DNA of 64,000 bases from Polaribacter sp. Q13 (GCF_016858305.2 NZ_CP074436.1:2004001-2068000); one strand, 5' to 3'; shown: positions 7,341 through 15,140, counted from the stretch's first letter. Notes: generated by a model from the sequence alone, not told the origin. Made by a program: numbers and translations.

Positions 7341-7570
7341 ATAATATTAAATTTAGAAGAATTTATTCCTATCTAATACACTAGGTAAACCGTTGTAAAA
7401 TCTAAATTTGGAGTTTGACATGCGTGCGCATATTGAATTCAACCAACATTTAAACAACCATTACATCCGTCAGTAGGTATATATACCTCTATTTCCGACC
7501 AAGAATCCGCATAATACCTGAGCTATAAAAGATATCAATAAGATAATTTTTAAAGGAACATTTTAAAGGC
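7341..7570. other. non-coding stretch with two palindromes
   Basis: No credible gene is seen between the terminators at 7293-7340 and 7583-7615. The stretch has ATGCGTGCGCAT at about 7420 (inverted repeat) and a perfect 14-base palindrome AGGTATATATACCT at 7475-7488. It may be decayed coding DNA or a regulatory region; neither is shown. Confidence 0.4.
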
Positions 7571-7577
7571 TACACAA

Positions 7578-7620
7578 AAAAAATAGTACTATTAATAAAA
7601 AATTAATAGTACTATAAAAA
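7578..7620 (-). terminator. terminator of the FGE-like gene
   Basis: Perfect stem ATAGTACTATTAAT (7583-7596) / ATTAATAGTACTAT (7602-7615). On the minus strand it ends in a run of eight T. Confidence 0.85.
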
Positions 7621-7677
7621 GTCATTCCGATAAACTTAAATAACTAGGTAAAATAAAACGTCTAGCTAAAAAATAAA

Positions 7678-8772
7678 TTATTTCACTAACATTTCTTTGG
7701 TAGCAACGGTTCTAAAACCAATATGATCTGAACCAGAATTAGGCTCCATTCCCATTCTTGCGGAAATTCTAAAACTAGCACAATAAGACTCATGGCATAA
7801 AAAAGAACCACCTTTCATAACATACTCCACTTGATACGGATTACTAGGCGTGTATGATTTTTCTGCTCCTATAGGATTTGCAAGTACCACTGATGGATCT
7901 ATACTTTGATAATAATTTACATTAAACAAATCAGAAGTCATTTCCCAAACATTACCAGCCATATCATACAATCCAATATTATTTGCTGGGTACGATGCTA
8001 CTGGAGAAATGTAATCAAACCCATCTTCAGAAATATTTTCTGTTGGAAATTTACCTTGCCAAGTGTTTGCATTCGCATTTAAGTCTTCATACTTATTTCC
8101 CCAAGTATAAATATTATCTTCAAATTTACCTTGTGCTGCAGACTCCCATTCCGCTTCAGTAGGCAACCTTCTATTAGCCCATTTGCAATAAGCCAAAGCA
8201 TCTTCTTGTGCCATATGTACAACAGGATAATTATCTAGACCTTCAATAGAACTTTTTGGCCCTTCAGGATGCTTCCAATCTGCACCAATTTGCCATTTCC
8301 ACCACTGTCCATAATTATCCATAGATACAACTCCTTTAGCATGTTTATTAAAAATTAAACTTCCTGGTTGTAATATTGAATCTGCTGGTTTTTCTGTACC
8401 GGCAGGTAAATCTTTTTTAATTTCATCCCAATCTATTGGTCTTTCTGCAACAGTAACATATTTAGTTGCATCCACAAATTTCTTAAATTGTTTGTTAGTA
8501 ACTTCATGTGTGTCAATAAAAAATCCATCAACAGAAACCTTATGCGCAGGTTTTTCACGCGGCATCGCATATTGATCCTCTACTTTTGCCCCCATTAAAA
8601 AAGTTTTTCCAGAAACCCACACCATATCTTCTGGCGCCTTAACCTCTTCCGTTAAAACTTCATTTTGTACGATTGTTTTTTTATCCTTTTCTGATTGTTT
8701 TTTATCACAACTACTAAAAAGAGTTGTTGCTAATACTACTGCAATTAATACTGTTTTCACATTAAAATTCAT
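7678..8772 (-). CDS. formylglycine-generating enzyme family lipoprotein with catalytic cysteine pair
   Basis: A 364-residue lipoprotein: the signal segment ends LFSSC with the acylated Cys at 22. Residues about 50-360 are a complete FGE-sulfatase (SUMF1) domain: MVWVSGKTFLMGA, the DGFFIDTHEVTNKQFKKFVDAT block, RRLPTEAEWESAAQG, NIGLYDMAGNVWEMTSD and a C-terminal KGGSFLCHESYCASFRISAR...GFRTV. The Cys326/Cys331 pair in CHESYC lines up with the redox/copper cysteines of aerobic FGE, which oxidise a sulfatase Cys to formylglycine. Many FGE-fold lipoproteins, including GldJ at 36905, lack this pair. An active sulfatase-maturing enzyme, tethered outside the cytoplasm, is therefore likely. No sulfatase gene is in the window. 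Confidence 0.85.
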   Translation of the reverse strand: MNFNVKTVLIAVVLATTLFSSCDKKQSEKDKKTIVQNEVLTEEVKAPEDMVWVSGKTFLMGAKVEDQYAMPREKPAHKVSVDGFFIDTHEVTNKQFKKFVDATKYVTVAERPIDWDEIKKDLPAGTEKPADSILQPGSLIFNKHAKGVVSMDNYGQWWKWQIGADWKHPEGPKSSIEGLDNYPVVHMAQEDALAYCKWANRRLPTEAEWESAAQGKFEDNIYTWGNKYEDLNANANTWQGKFPTENISEDGFDYISPVASYPANNIGLYDMAGNVWEMTSDLFNVNYYQSIDPSVVLANPIGAEKSYTPSNPYQVEYVMKGGSFLCHESYCASFRISARMGMEPNSGSDHIGFRTVATKEMLVK

Positions 8773-8795
8773 CTATAATAAATTAAGATTACAAG

Positions 8796-8803
8796 CAAAT
8801 ATA
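8796..8803 (-). promoter_or_regulatory. -7 promoter box of the FGE-like gene
   Basis: The minus strand reads TATATTTG, about 23 bases upstream of the ATG at 8772. No clear TTG is at the usual distance. Confidence 0.5.
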
Positions 8804-8865
8804 GATAATATATTGATGTTTATTCTTTTAATTTAAAAGCATCAATTTATTTTAACAAAAAATTA

Positions 8866-8908
8866 TTGTTTAACAAAATAGATAATTAGTTAAACAATCG
8901 TATATTTA
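8866..8908 (+). promoter_or_regulatory. palindromic operator and promoter upstream of the TetR-like gene
   Basis: TTGTTTAAC (8866-8874) and GTTAAACAA (8889-8897) are perfect 9-base inverted arms. The inner motif is TGTTTAA, 16 bases, TTAAACA. Four bases later TATATTTA (8901-8908) resembles a -7 box. The same half-sites with the same 16-base spacing occur at 12929-12958. Confidence 0.6.
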
Positions 8909-8926
8909 CATAAATATCAAAAGATT

Positions 8927-9583
8927 ATGGCTAGAAAGAAAAATATTACAAAAGACAATTTAATATCCTGGTATATGGAATTTATATTAGAAAACAACCA
9001 TCAACCAAAATCTGTATATAGTTTTGCGAAAGAAAATAATTTTGACGAAGCTGATTTTTATAAATTCTATAGTTCTTTTGAAACTATTGAAGAAGCTGTT
9101 TTTACCGAATTTTTTAATCACACTATTACCGTTTTAGCCAAAAGTGATGACTACGAAAACTTTGATGCAAGAAACAAATTACTCAGTTTTTATTTTACAT
9201 TTTTCGAAATACTAACAGCAAACAGAAGTTATGTTGTATACGCTTTAGAAAATAGCCAAAAAAATTTTAAAAAACTAAAGTCTCTTAAAAAACTGCGAGA
9301 AAATTATCTCAACTATGTTAAGAATATTGGCATAGAAAAATTAGATTTAAAACACGAAAAATTAGAAAAAATCCAAGATAAATCAATTCAAGAATCATCT
9401 TGGTTTCACTTATTGGTAACAATGAAGTTTTGGCTAGATGATGTTTCTCCATCCTTTGAAAAAACAGATATTTTTATTGAAAAATCTATAAATGCTCGTT
9501 TTGATTTAATGGACATTAAACCTTTACAAAGCATTATCGATTTTGGAAAATTCATTTTAAAAGAAAAAGTAAACTTCAATTAA
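8927..9583 (+). CDS. TetR-like transcriptional regulator
   Basis: A 218-residue protein. The N-terminal 55 residues (ITKDNLISWYMEFILENNHQPKSVYSFAKENNFDEADFYKFYSSFETIEEAVF) follow the TetR helix-turn-helix pattern, with the characteristic Y-x-x-F-x-S-x-E-x-I end. The remainder is an all-helical ligand-binding domain. The gene is only 7 bases from the ABC1 kinase gene, so the two form an operon. A palindrome sits over its own promoter, consistent with autoregulation, though another protein could bind there. The ligand is not known. The match to the HTH is moderate. Confidence 0.7.
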   Translation: MARKKNITKDNLISWYMEFILENNHQPKSVYSFAKENNFDEADFYKFYSSFETIEEAVFTEFFNHTITVLAKSDDYENFDARNKLLSFYFTFFEILTANRSYVVYALENSQKNFKKLKSLKKLRENYLNYVKNIGIEKLDLKHEKLEKIQDKSIQESSWFHLLVTMKFWLDDVSPSFEKTDIFIEKSINARFDLMDIKPLQSIIDFGKFILKEKVNFN

Positions 9584-9590
9584 ATAGCCT

Positions 9591-10895
9591 ATGAAAACAA
9601 TAGATTCTATACCAACTTCTAAGATTCAGAGAGCTTCTAAATTAGTTACTACTGGCGCAAAAATAGGTGTAAATTATCTTAAATATTACGGAGATAAAAT
9701 AACCAAAACAGAAGAAGAAGCCAAGGCTAAGCTAAACGAAAATAATGCGGAAGATATTTACGACGGTTTAAAAACCTTAAAAGGAAGTGCTTTAAAAGTA
9801 GCTCAGATGTTGAGTATGGAAAAAAGTATTTTACCGCAGGCTTATGTAGAAAAATTTTCGCTTTCTCAATTCTCTGTACCTCCACTTTCTCCTGCTTTGG
9901 TTACCAAAACTTTTAAAAAATATTTTGGAAAAGATCCGAATGAAATTTACGACAAATTTAATACCGTTTCTGTAAACGCCGCAAGTATCGGTCAGGTTCA
10001 TAAAGCAGAAAAAGATGGAAAAGAATTGGCTGTAAAAATTCAATATCCTGGTGTGGCACAAAGTATTTCATCAGATTTAGCTTTGGTAAAACCTATTGCT
10101 ATTAAAATGTTTAATATTAGAGGAAAAGATTCTGATAAATATTTTAAAGAAGTAGAAAATAAATTAGTTGAGGAAACAAATTACATATTAGAAGTTGAAC
10201 AAAGTAAAGAAATTGTAGCTGCTTGTAAACACATTCCGAATCTTAATTTCCCTGAATATTATGCTGATTTATCATCAGACAGAATTATTACAATGGATTG
10301 GATGCACGGCGTACATTTATCTGAATTTTCTACAAACAACCAAGAAGTTTCTAATAAATTAGGACAAGCTTTGTGGGATTTTTATATGTTTCAGATGCAT
10401 AACTTAAAAAAAGTACATGCAGATCCGCATCCCGGAAACTTTTTAATATCACCAGAAAACGAATTAATTGTCATTGATTTTGGTTGCATGAAAACGATTC
10501 CTATGGAGTTTTATGTTCCTTATTTTGAATTAGCAAAACCAGAAAGTATTAGTGATCCTGTTATTTTTGAACAGAAATTATATGAATTAGAAATTCTAAG
10601 AGCAGATGATTCTAAAGAAGAATTAGACTTTTTTAGAGCCATGTTTCATGAAATGTTAACTTTATTTACACAACCCTTGCATCAAGAAGTTTTTGATTTT
10701 TCTGACAAAGTTTTCTTTGGCAAGCTCTCTGATTTGGGTCAGAAATATGCCAAAAGCACAGAACTAAAAAACATGAATGGAAACAGAGGTTCTAAGCACT
10801 TTATTTACATTAACAGAACTTTTTTTGGTTTGTATAATTTAATGCATGACTTAAAAGCAAAAGACATAAAAATAAATAATTTTAAAACGCTTTAA
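9591..10895 (+). CDS. ABC1/UbiB-family atypical kinase
   Basis: A 434-residue ABC1 (AarF/UbiB/ADCK) protein-kinase-like ATPase. It shows the N-terminal family helix with KVAQ at 69-72 (the usual KxGQ motif with Gly replaced by Ala), the nucleotide Lys in GKELAVKIQYPG, the Glu-rich EETNYILEVEQ, the catalytic loop VHADPHPGNFL and the metal motif VIDFGCMK. Relatives support quinone or isoprenoid lipid metabolism and stress tolerance at membranes. No transmembrane segment is evident. It is co-transcribed with the TetR-like gene. This flavobacterial type recurs in light/stress clusters (recollection). The substrate is unknown. Confidence 0.88.
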   Translation: MKTIDSIPTSKIQRASKLVTTGAKIGVNYLKYYGDKITKTEEEAKAKLNENNAEDIYDGLKTLKGSALKVAQMLSMEKSILPQAYVEKFSLSQFSVPPLSPALVTKTFKKYFGKDPNEIYDKFNTVSVNAASIGQVHKAEKDGKELAVKIQYPGVAQSISSDLALVKPIAIKMFNIRGKDSDKYFKEVENKLVEETNYILEVEQSKEIVAACKHIPNLNFPEYYADLSSDRIITMDWMHGVHLSEFSTNNQEVSNKLGQALWDFYMFQMHNLKKVHADPHPGNFLISPENELIVIDFGCMKTIPMEFYVPYFELAKPESISDPVIFEQKLYELEILRADDSKEELDFFRAMFHEMLTLFTQPLHQEVFDFSDKVFFGKLSDLGQKYAKSTELKNMNGNRGSKHFIYINRTFFGLYNLMHDLKAKDIKINNFKTL

Positions 10896-10925
10896 AGTCA
10901 TTTTAAGAATAAAAAAATGAAAGAT

Positions 10926-10973
10926 CTAGAGCATCTTTATAAGATAAACCTTATAAGTAAGTGCTCTAGTTTT
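10926..10973 (+). terminator. nested hairpin, probable terminator after ABC1 kinase gene
   Basis: CTAGAGCA (10926-10933) pairs with TGCTCTAG (10962-10969), enclosing TTATAAG / CTTATAA and followed by TTTT. The T run is short, so the call is tentative. Confidence 0.55.
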
Positions 10974-11102
10974 AAATCTGCCAATTTATAAGTTTGTAAT
11001 ATGAAATGCCTACCGTAGTTCAAATTAAAAAGTTATATGTAAAGGTTGAATTACTAAAAAAAAATTACCTTATCAAAGAACTAAAAACACAGCATAACTT
11101 CT

Positions 11103-12530
11103 ATGAAAATTCTTGTAACAGGAGCAACCGGATATATTGGCAAACGTTTAATTCCGTTATTATTAAATGACGGACACACCGTTATTTGTCCTGTTAGAGA
11201 TAAAATAAGAGCAGAAAGCTATTACAAAAATCAAAAAAACATTCAATTAGTTGAAGCTGATTTTTTAGACTATGAAAGCTTAACTCACCTCCGTAAAGAT
11301 ATTGATGCGGCCTATTATTTAATTCACTCTATGTCTAATTCTGCTAAAGAATTTCATGTTTTAGAAGAAAAATGCGCCTTAAACTTTAAAAAATATGCTG
11401 AAACGACCACAATAAAACAAGTTATTTATTTAAGTGGCATAACCAACGACACCAAGCTCTCTAAGCATTTATTATCAAGAAAAAATGTTGAAAATACATT
11501 AGCATCAAACACATATGCCTTAACCACTTTTAAAGCAGGAATAATTGTAGGGTCCGGAAGTTCTTCTTTTGAAATCATAAGAGACCTAGTAGAAAAATTA
11601 CCTGCAATGATTGCGCCTAAATGGTTGAACACAAAAACACAACCTTTAGCAATTAGAGATGTCTTGTCTTTTTTACACAAAGCACTCGACAGAAAAGAAT
11701 TATTTAATACTTCTCATGATATTTTTGGCCCAGAAATACTAACTTATAAAGAAATGTTGTTGCAATTTGCAGAAGTAAGAAAACTAAAAAGGTGGATTTT
11801 AACAGTACCTGTTATGACACCAAAACTATCCTCTTACTGGCTCTATTTTGTAACCTCTACATCATATAAATTAGCAAGTTCTTTAGTTAATTCTATGGGT
11901 GTAGAAGTAATTGGTAATAAAAGCGACATCAATACTATTTTAGACGTACAGCCAATGCCTTACAAAGAAGCGGTAAAATTAGCTTTTAAAAAAATTGAAC
12001 AAAACAGCATTGTTTCCAGCTGGAAAGACTCTTATATAAGTAGCGGAAAACTAAAAAACTTTGTACATGAATTTGTAAATGTTCCAGAGTATGGCTGCTT
12101 TAAAGACCACAAAACAAGAATTGTAAAAAACAAAAAAAGAACACTAAACAGAATTTGGGCAATTGGTGGAGAAACTGGCTGGTATTATGGCACTTTTCTT
12201 TGGAAAATTAGAGGATTTTTAGATCAATTTTTTGGTGGAGCTGGTTTACGAAGAGGGAGAAGACATCCTACAGAGTTGAATGTTGGTGATGCTTTAGACT
12301 TTTGGCGTGTAATATATGCTGATAAGGAAAAAGGAAAACTACTACTCTACGCAGAAATGATAATGCCCGGTGAAGCTTGGTTAGAATTTAAAATTAAAGA
12401 TGACCAATTACACCAAACAGCTACTTTTAGACCTCATGGTTTAGCCGGCAGAATCTATTGGTATGCCGTTATGCCTTTTCATTGGTTTGTTTTTAACGGA
12501 ATGATTAACAATATAAACAAAGACTCTTAA
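11103..12530 (+). CDS. SDR-family NAD(P)-binding protein with C-terminal DUF2867
   Basis: A 475-residue protein. Residues 1-210 form an atypical extended short-chain dehydrogenase (NmrA/complex I 39-kDa-like): the nucleotide-binding GATGYIGKRLIPLLL at residues 6-20, then AAYYLIHSMSNS and QVIYLSGI. The last about 150 residues (GWYYGTFLWKIRGFLDQFFGGAGLRRGRRHPTELNVGDALDFWRV to GRIYWYAVMPFHWFVFNGM) are a DUF2867 domain. The two-domain layout is common in proteobacterial and flavobacterial light-stress clusters (recollection). The reaction is unknown; membrane-lipid or pigment metabolism is a guess from neighbours. Confidence 0.82.
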   Translation: MKILVTGATGYIGKRLIPLLLNDGHTVICPVRDKIRAESYYKNQKNIQLVEADFLDYESLTHLRKDIDAAYYLIHSMSNSAKEFHVLEEKCALNFKKYAETTTIKQVIYLSGITNDTKLSKHLLSRKNVENTLASNTYALTTFKAGIIVGSGSSSFEIIRDLVEKLPAMIAPKWLNTKTQPLAIRDVLSFLHKALDRKELFNTSHDIFGPEILTYKEMLLQFAEVRKLKRWILTVPVMTPKLSSYWLYFVTSTSYKLASSLVNSMGVEVIGNKSDINTILDVQPMPYKEAVKLAFKKIEQNSIVSSWKDSYISSGKLKNFVHEFVNVPEYGCFKDHKTRIVKNKKRTLNRIWAIGGETGWYYGTFLWKIRGFLDQFFGGAGLRRGRRHPTELNVGDALDFWRVIYADKEKGKLLLYAEMIMPGEAWLEFKIKDDQLHQTATFRPHGLAGRIYWYAVMPFHWFVFNGMINNINKDS

Positions 12531-12928
12531 CAAACATCTGTGTTTAATACACACTCCTTCTATCTATAATACATAAAAACATCTCTACCTCTTTTTAGTT
12601 TAAAAAACACAAAAACAGCTTATTTAGAAGGCTCATTATTAAAAAATAATTGAATTATTCCAATTTAACTACTTAAAGAAGCTTTAAAATTCATTATTGG
12701 TTTTTGACTATTCTAATTAAAAAAAAGATACGACTCTCTGATCACTTCACATTTGCTCAGTCGAAAACCCTATTTAAACTACAGAATACCCTCCAACAAA
12801 CTCAGGAAGACATTTAGATTTTCAATTATTTTAGTGACATAACAAAATGAAATTGGTATTATTTAGCTTTAAAAAGCTATTACAAATTAGTATCAAAATA
12901 AAAACATATCAATTTAAAAAATAAATTT
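12531..12928. other. AT-rich non-coding region
   Basis: I see no gene, strong hairpin or repeat in this stretch, which precedes the operator-promoter region at 12929-12971. Confidence 0.5.
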
Positions 12929-12971
12929 TGTTTAATTATTTTGCGAATTAATTAAACATTTATTATATTTG
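12929..12971 (+). promoter_or_regulatory. palindromic operator and promoter of the small-protein/SDR/photolyase operon
   Basis: Perfect 10-base arms TGTTTAATTA (12929-12938) and TAATTAAACA (12949-12958), then a -7 box TATATTTG at 12964-12971. The core TGTTTAA-N16-TTAAACA and its distance to the -7 box (5 bases) nearly duplicate the site at 8866-8908. A repressor bound here would cover the -33 region. Confidence 0.65.
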
Positions 12972-13263
12972 AAATATAAATAACTGTTAATAAAAAATAA
13001 AGCCCCTAATTTCTATTCATATTTTTTGATAATAGAAAAAGATAATTTTTATTTTAATATATTTATCGTAGTTAAATGTTATAAACATATTAAAAACTAC
13101 TAAAATTTACTCTATAATGCTATAAGATAAATCTATATTTAAATCAATTAAACGGCACAACTATTGATTATATAATAGCAATAGAATAAAAGACGAAACA
13201 AACATTTAAAGTTTATAAGTTTCCAAAAAGGAATATTTAAATGTAAAATACAGAAATTAAATT
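12972..13263 (+). other. long AT-rich leader of the stress operon
   Basis: If transcription starts just after the TATATTTG box, about 285 bases of untranslated leader precede the first gene. It contains no convincing small ORF or stable hairpin that I can see. A second promoter closer to 13264 is possible but no good box is visible. Confidence 0.4.
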
Positions 13264-13488
13264 ATGGAGTTAATAAAAAAAGCATTAGAATTTGAAACTA
13301 GAAAAATGAGATTCCCAACTACCAGTGATCGAGTATTGGCAGCTAGAGAAGCAAAATCTTTAATTTTAAGCTTAAATGAAATCTATAAAGAGAATAAAGA
13401 TTCTGAAATTATGGATATCATGAAACGTTTAACCGTTATAAAGCAAAGAATAGAAAGACGTTTAAAAGGAAAACCACTTACTGCGTAA
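13264..13488 (+). CDS. small basic conserved protein, paralogue 1
   Basis: A 74-residue, Lys/Arg-rich, probably all-helical protein with no signal peptide or membrane segment. It is about 65% identical (46 of 71 positions) to the next gene product, which rules out a chance ORF. Blocks shared by both: TTSDR near residue 20, a RE-K-LIL-LNE-YK helix, EIMD-MKRLT and a C-terminal IE-RLKG-P. I do not recognise a named family. The position behind a regulated promoter and ahead of an SDR, glutathione peroxidase and photolyase suggests a stress or light-response role. A nucleic-acid- or protein-binding function is plausible from charge alone. Confidence 0.85.
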   Translation: MELIKKALEFETRKMRFPTTSDRVLAAREAKSLILSLNEIYKENKDSEIMDIMKRLTVIKQRIERRLKGKPLTA

Positions 13489-13565
13489 TAATTACAGGTT
13501 TCTCTTGTTTTTCTAAATTTTATAATTATATTCACAAATTATAGAATAAAATAGAGAAATATAGA

Positions 13566-13781
13566 ATGAATTTATTAGAAAGAGCGGAAGAATTTGAACA
13601 TAGAAAATTCTCATTTAAAACAACTAGTGATAGAATTGTTGCTTCTAGAGAGGTAAAAGCCTTAATACTAGAACTAAATGAAGTATATAAAGTAGAAAAA
13701 GATCTTGAAATAATGGATCAAATGAAGCGCCTTACAGCAGTTAAACAAAAAATTGAAAAGCGCTTGAAAGGAAGACCTTAA
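13566..13781 (+). CDS. small basic conserved protein, paralogue 2
   Basis: A 71-residue tandem paralogue of the preceding gene, separated by 77 bases and only 6 bases before the SDR gene. The differences are mostly conservative (I/V, R/K, A/S), and the charged RLKG core and the TTSDR turn are kept, so both copies look functional. The function is unknown. The pair could form a hetero-oligomer. Confidence 0.85.
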   Translation: MNLLERAEEFEHRKFSFKTTSDRIVASREVKALILELNEVYKVEKDLEIMDQMKRLTAVKQKIEKRLKGRP

Positions 13782-13787
13782 AAGCAA

Positions 13788-14471
13788 ATGAATAAAATTT
13801 TAGTTATTGGAGGAAGTAAAGGAATTGGAAAAGCAATTATTGCAAATTTAATTGATGAAAATTCTATTATAAATATTAGTAGAACAAACCCTTTACTTGC
13901 CCACACTAATCTCAATCACTATACTTGTGATATTCTTACAGATGAATTACCTAACATAGAAGCAATAGACACCTTAATCTACTGCCCAGGAAGCATCAAT
14001 TTAAAACCAATTTCTAGACTAAAGCTAAATGATTTCAGAGAAGACTTTGAAATTAACGTTATTGGCGCTGTTAAAGCAATTCAGCATTACCTACCTTCTT
14101 TAAAAAAAGGAAACAAACCCTCTATTTTATTATTTAGTACAGTTGCCGCAAAATTAGGGATGCCTTTTCATGCCAGTGTAGCTTCAGCTAAATCTGCCGT
14201 AGAAGGTTTAACTAAATCCTTAGGAGCAGAATTAGCTCCTTTAATTCGTGTAAACGCAATTGCACCTACTGTAACAGACACAGATTTGGCTTCTAAACTA
14301 TTACGTAATGAACGGATGATTGAAAACATAAAAGAGCGTCATCCTCTAAAAAAATATCTAGCACCAAAAGAAGTTGCAGATATGGCTTCTTTTTTAATTT
14401 CTGAAAAAGCGAGTGCTATATCTGGTCAAATTTTTGAGTTAGACTGCGGAATTGTCAGTTTTAAAATATAA
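13788..14471 (+). CDS. classical-type SDR lacking the catalytic tyrosine
   Basis: A 227-residue short-chain dehydrogenase/reductase fold: cofactor motif VIGGSKGIGKAI (6-17), the YCPG turn in place of NAG, FEINVIGA, and Ser117 in LFSTVA. The Lys of the YxxxK motif is present (Lys135) but the Tyr position holds Val131 (HASVASAKSAVEGL). The segment LAPLIRVNAIAPTVTDTDLA and the C-terminal SGQIFELDCG are typical. Without Tyr, ordinary dehydrogenase chemistry is unlikely; it may bind nucleotide as a sensor or act by another route. It sits between the small-protein genes and glutathione peroxidase in one operon. Confidence 0.85.
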   Translation: MNKILVIGGSKGIGKAIIANLIDENSIINISRTNPLLAHTNLNHYTCDILTDELPNIEAIDTLIYCPGSINLKPISRLKLNDFREDFEINVIGAVKAIQHYLPSLKKGNKPSILLFSTVAAKLGMPFHASVASAKSAVEGLTKSLGAELAPLIRVNAIAPTVTDTDLASKLLRNERMIENIKERHPLKKYLAPKEVADMASFLISEKASAISGQIFELDCGIVSFKI

Positions 14472-14486
14472 ATAAATCAAAATTAT

Positions 14487-14957
14487 ATGAATATTTACGA
14501 TATAGAGATTAATAGTCTCCAGAATACCCCTATTCTTTTGTCAGATTTTAAAGGTAAATATATTCTTTTTGTAAACGTTGCTTCTAAGTGCGGATTTACA
14601 CCACAATACAAATATTTAGAAGAATTACATAAAACATATAATGACAAAATAGTTGTAATAGGAGTTCCCTGTAATCAGTTTGGGAAACAAGAACCTGGAT
14701 CCTCTTCTGAGATTCAAGAATTTTGTGAAGTAAATTATGGCGTTTCATTTTTAATTACAGAAAAAATTGATGTGAAAGGAGAAAACCAACACCTTTTATA
14801 TACTTGGCTAACATCAAAGAAGTTAAATCATAAAAAAAGCTCATCTGTAAAATGGAATTTTCAAAAATATTTAGTTTCCCCAAAAGGAGAATTCGTTGAT
14901 TACTATTTTTCAATTACAAATCCATTGAGTTCAAAAATAACAAAACACCTAATATAA
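14487..14957 (+). CDS. glutathione peroxidase-family thiol peroxidase
   Basis: A 156-residue cytoplasmic peroxidase. The peroxidatic residue is Cys35 (ASKCGFTPQ, Cys rather than selenocysteine). The tetrad is completed by Gln68 in NQFGKQEPG and Trp123-Asn124 in VKWNFQKYLV. Bacterial Cys-type members generally use thioredoxin rather than glutathione, and trxB is elsewhere in this window. It reduces H2O2 and lipid hydroperoxides, fitting a photo-oxidative stress operon. It lies 15 bases behind the SDR gene. Confidence 0.93.
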   Translation: MNIYDIEINSLQNTPILLSDFKGKYILFVNVASKCGFTPQYKYLEELHKTYNDKIVVIGVPCNQFGKQEPGSSSEIQEFCEVNYGVSFLITEKIDVKGENQHLLYTWLTSKKLNHKKSSSVKWNFQKYLVSPKGEFVDYYFSITNPLSSKITKHLI

Positions 14958-14964
14958 TAAAGTT

Positions 14965-15122
14965 ATGTTTGGCTTATTTAAATAGAAAGTGAAATAGAAA
15001 AGCTGCAAGAAGCTTGCAATAAAATAAAGGAAGAAGCTTTTAAATTACAAGCCATCAATAGAACCTATAGCAATCAAAAATAGCTAGAAGCAGATAACAT
15101 TTTAAAAAAAATGAGCCTTTAG
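14965..15122 (+). pseudogene. decayed Lacal_2735-family small protein gene
   Basis: The sequence reads MFGLFK, then TAG. After a one-base shift it reads on as EIEKLQEACNKIKEEAFKL, then QAINRTYSNQK, another TAG, and LEADNILKKMSL. Put together this matches the layout of the small (about 55-60 residue) Lacal_2735 family of Bacteroidetes as I recall it, but with two in-frame stops and a frameshift. It lies in the correct strand and place within the operon. It is a recent loss of a member rather than spacer DNA. Confidence 0.7.
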
Positions 15123-15140
15123 AATATAAATAATGCATTT

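Noticed and set aside
8927..12530. Antibiotic-resistance or secondary-metabolite cluster
   Set aside because: No synthase, transporter or resistance gene is present; the neighbours point to light and oxidative stress.
13264..13781. Toxin-antitoxin pair
   Set aside because: The two products are paralogues of each other, both basic, and part of a longer operon; toxin and antitoxin partners are normally unrelated.
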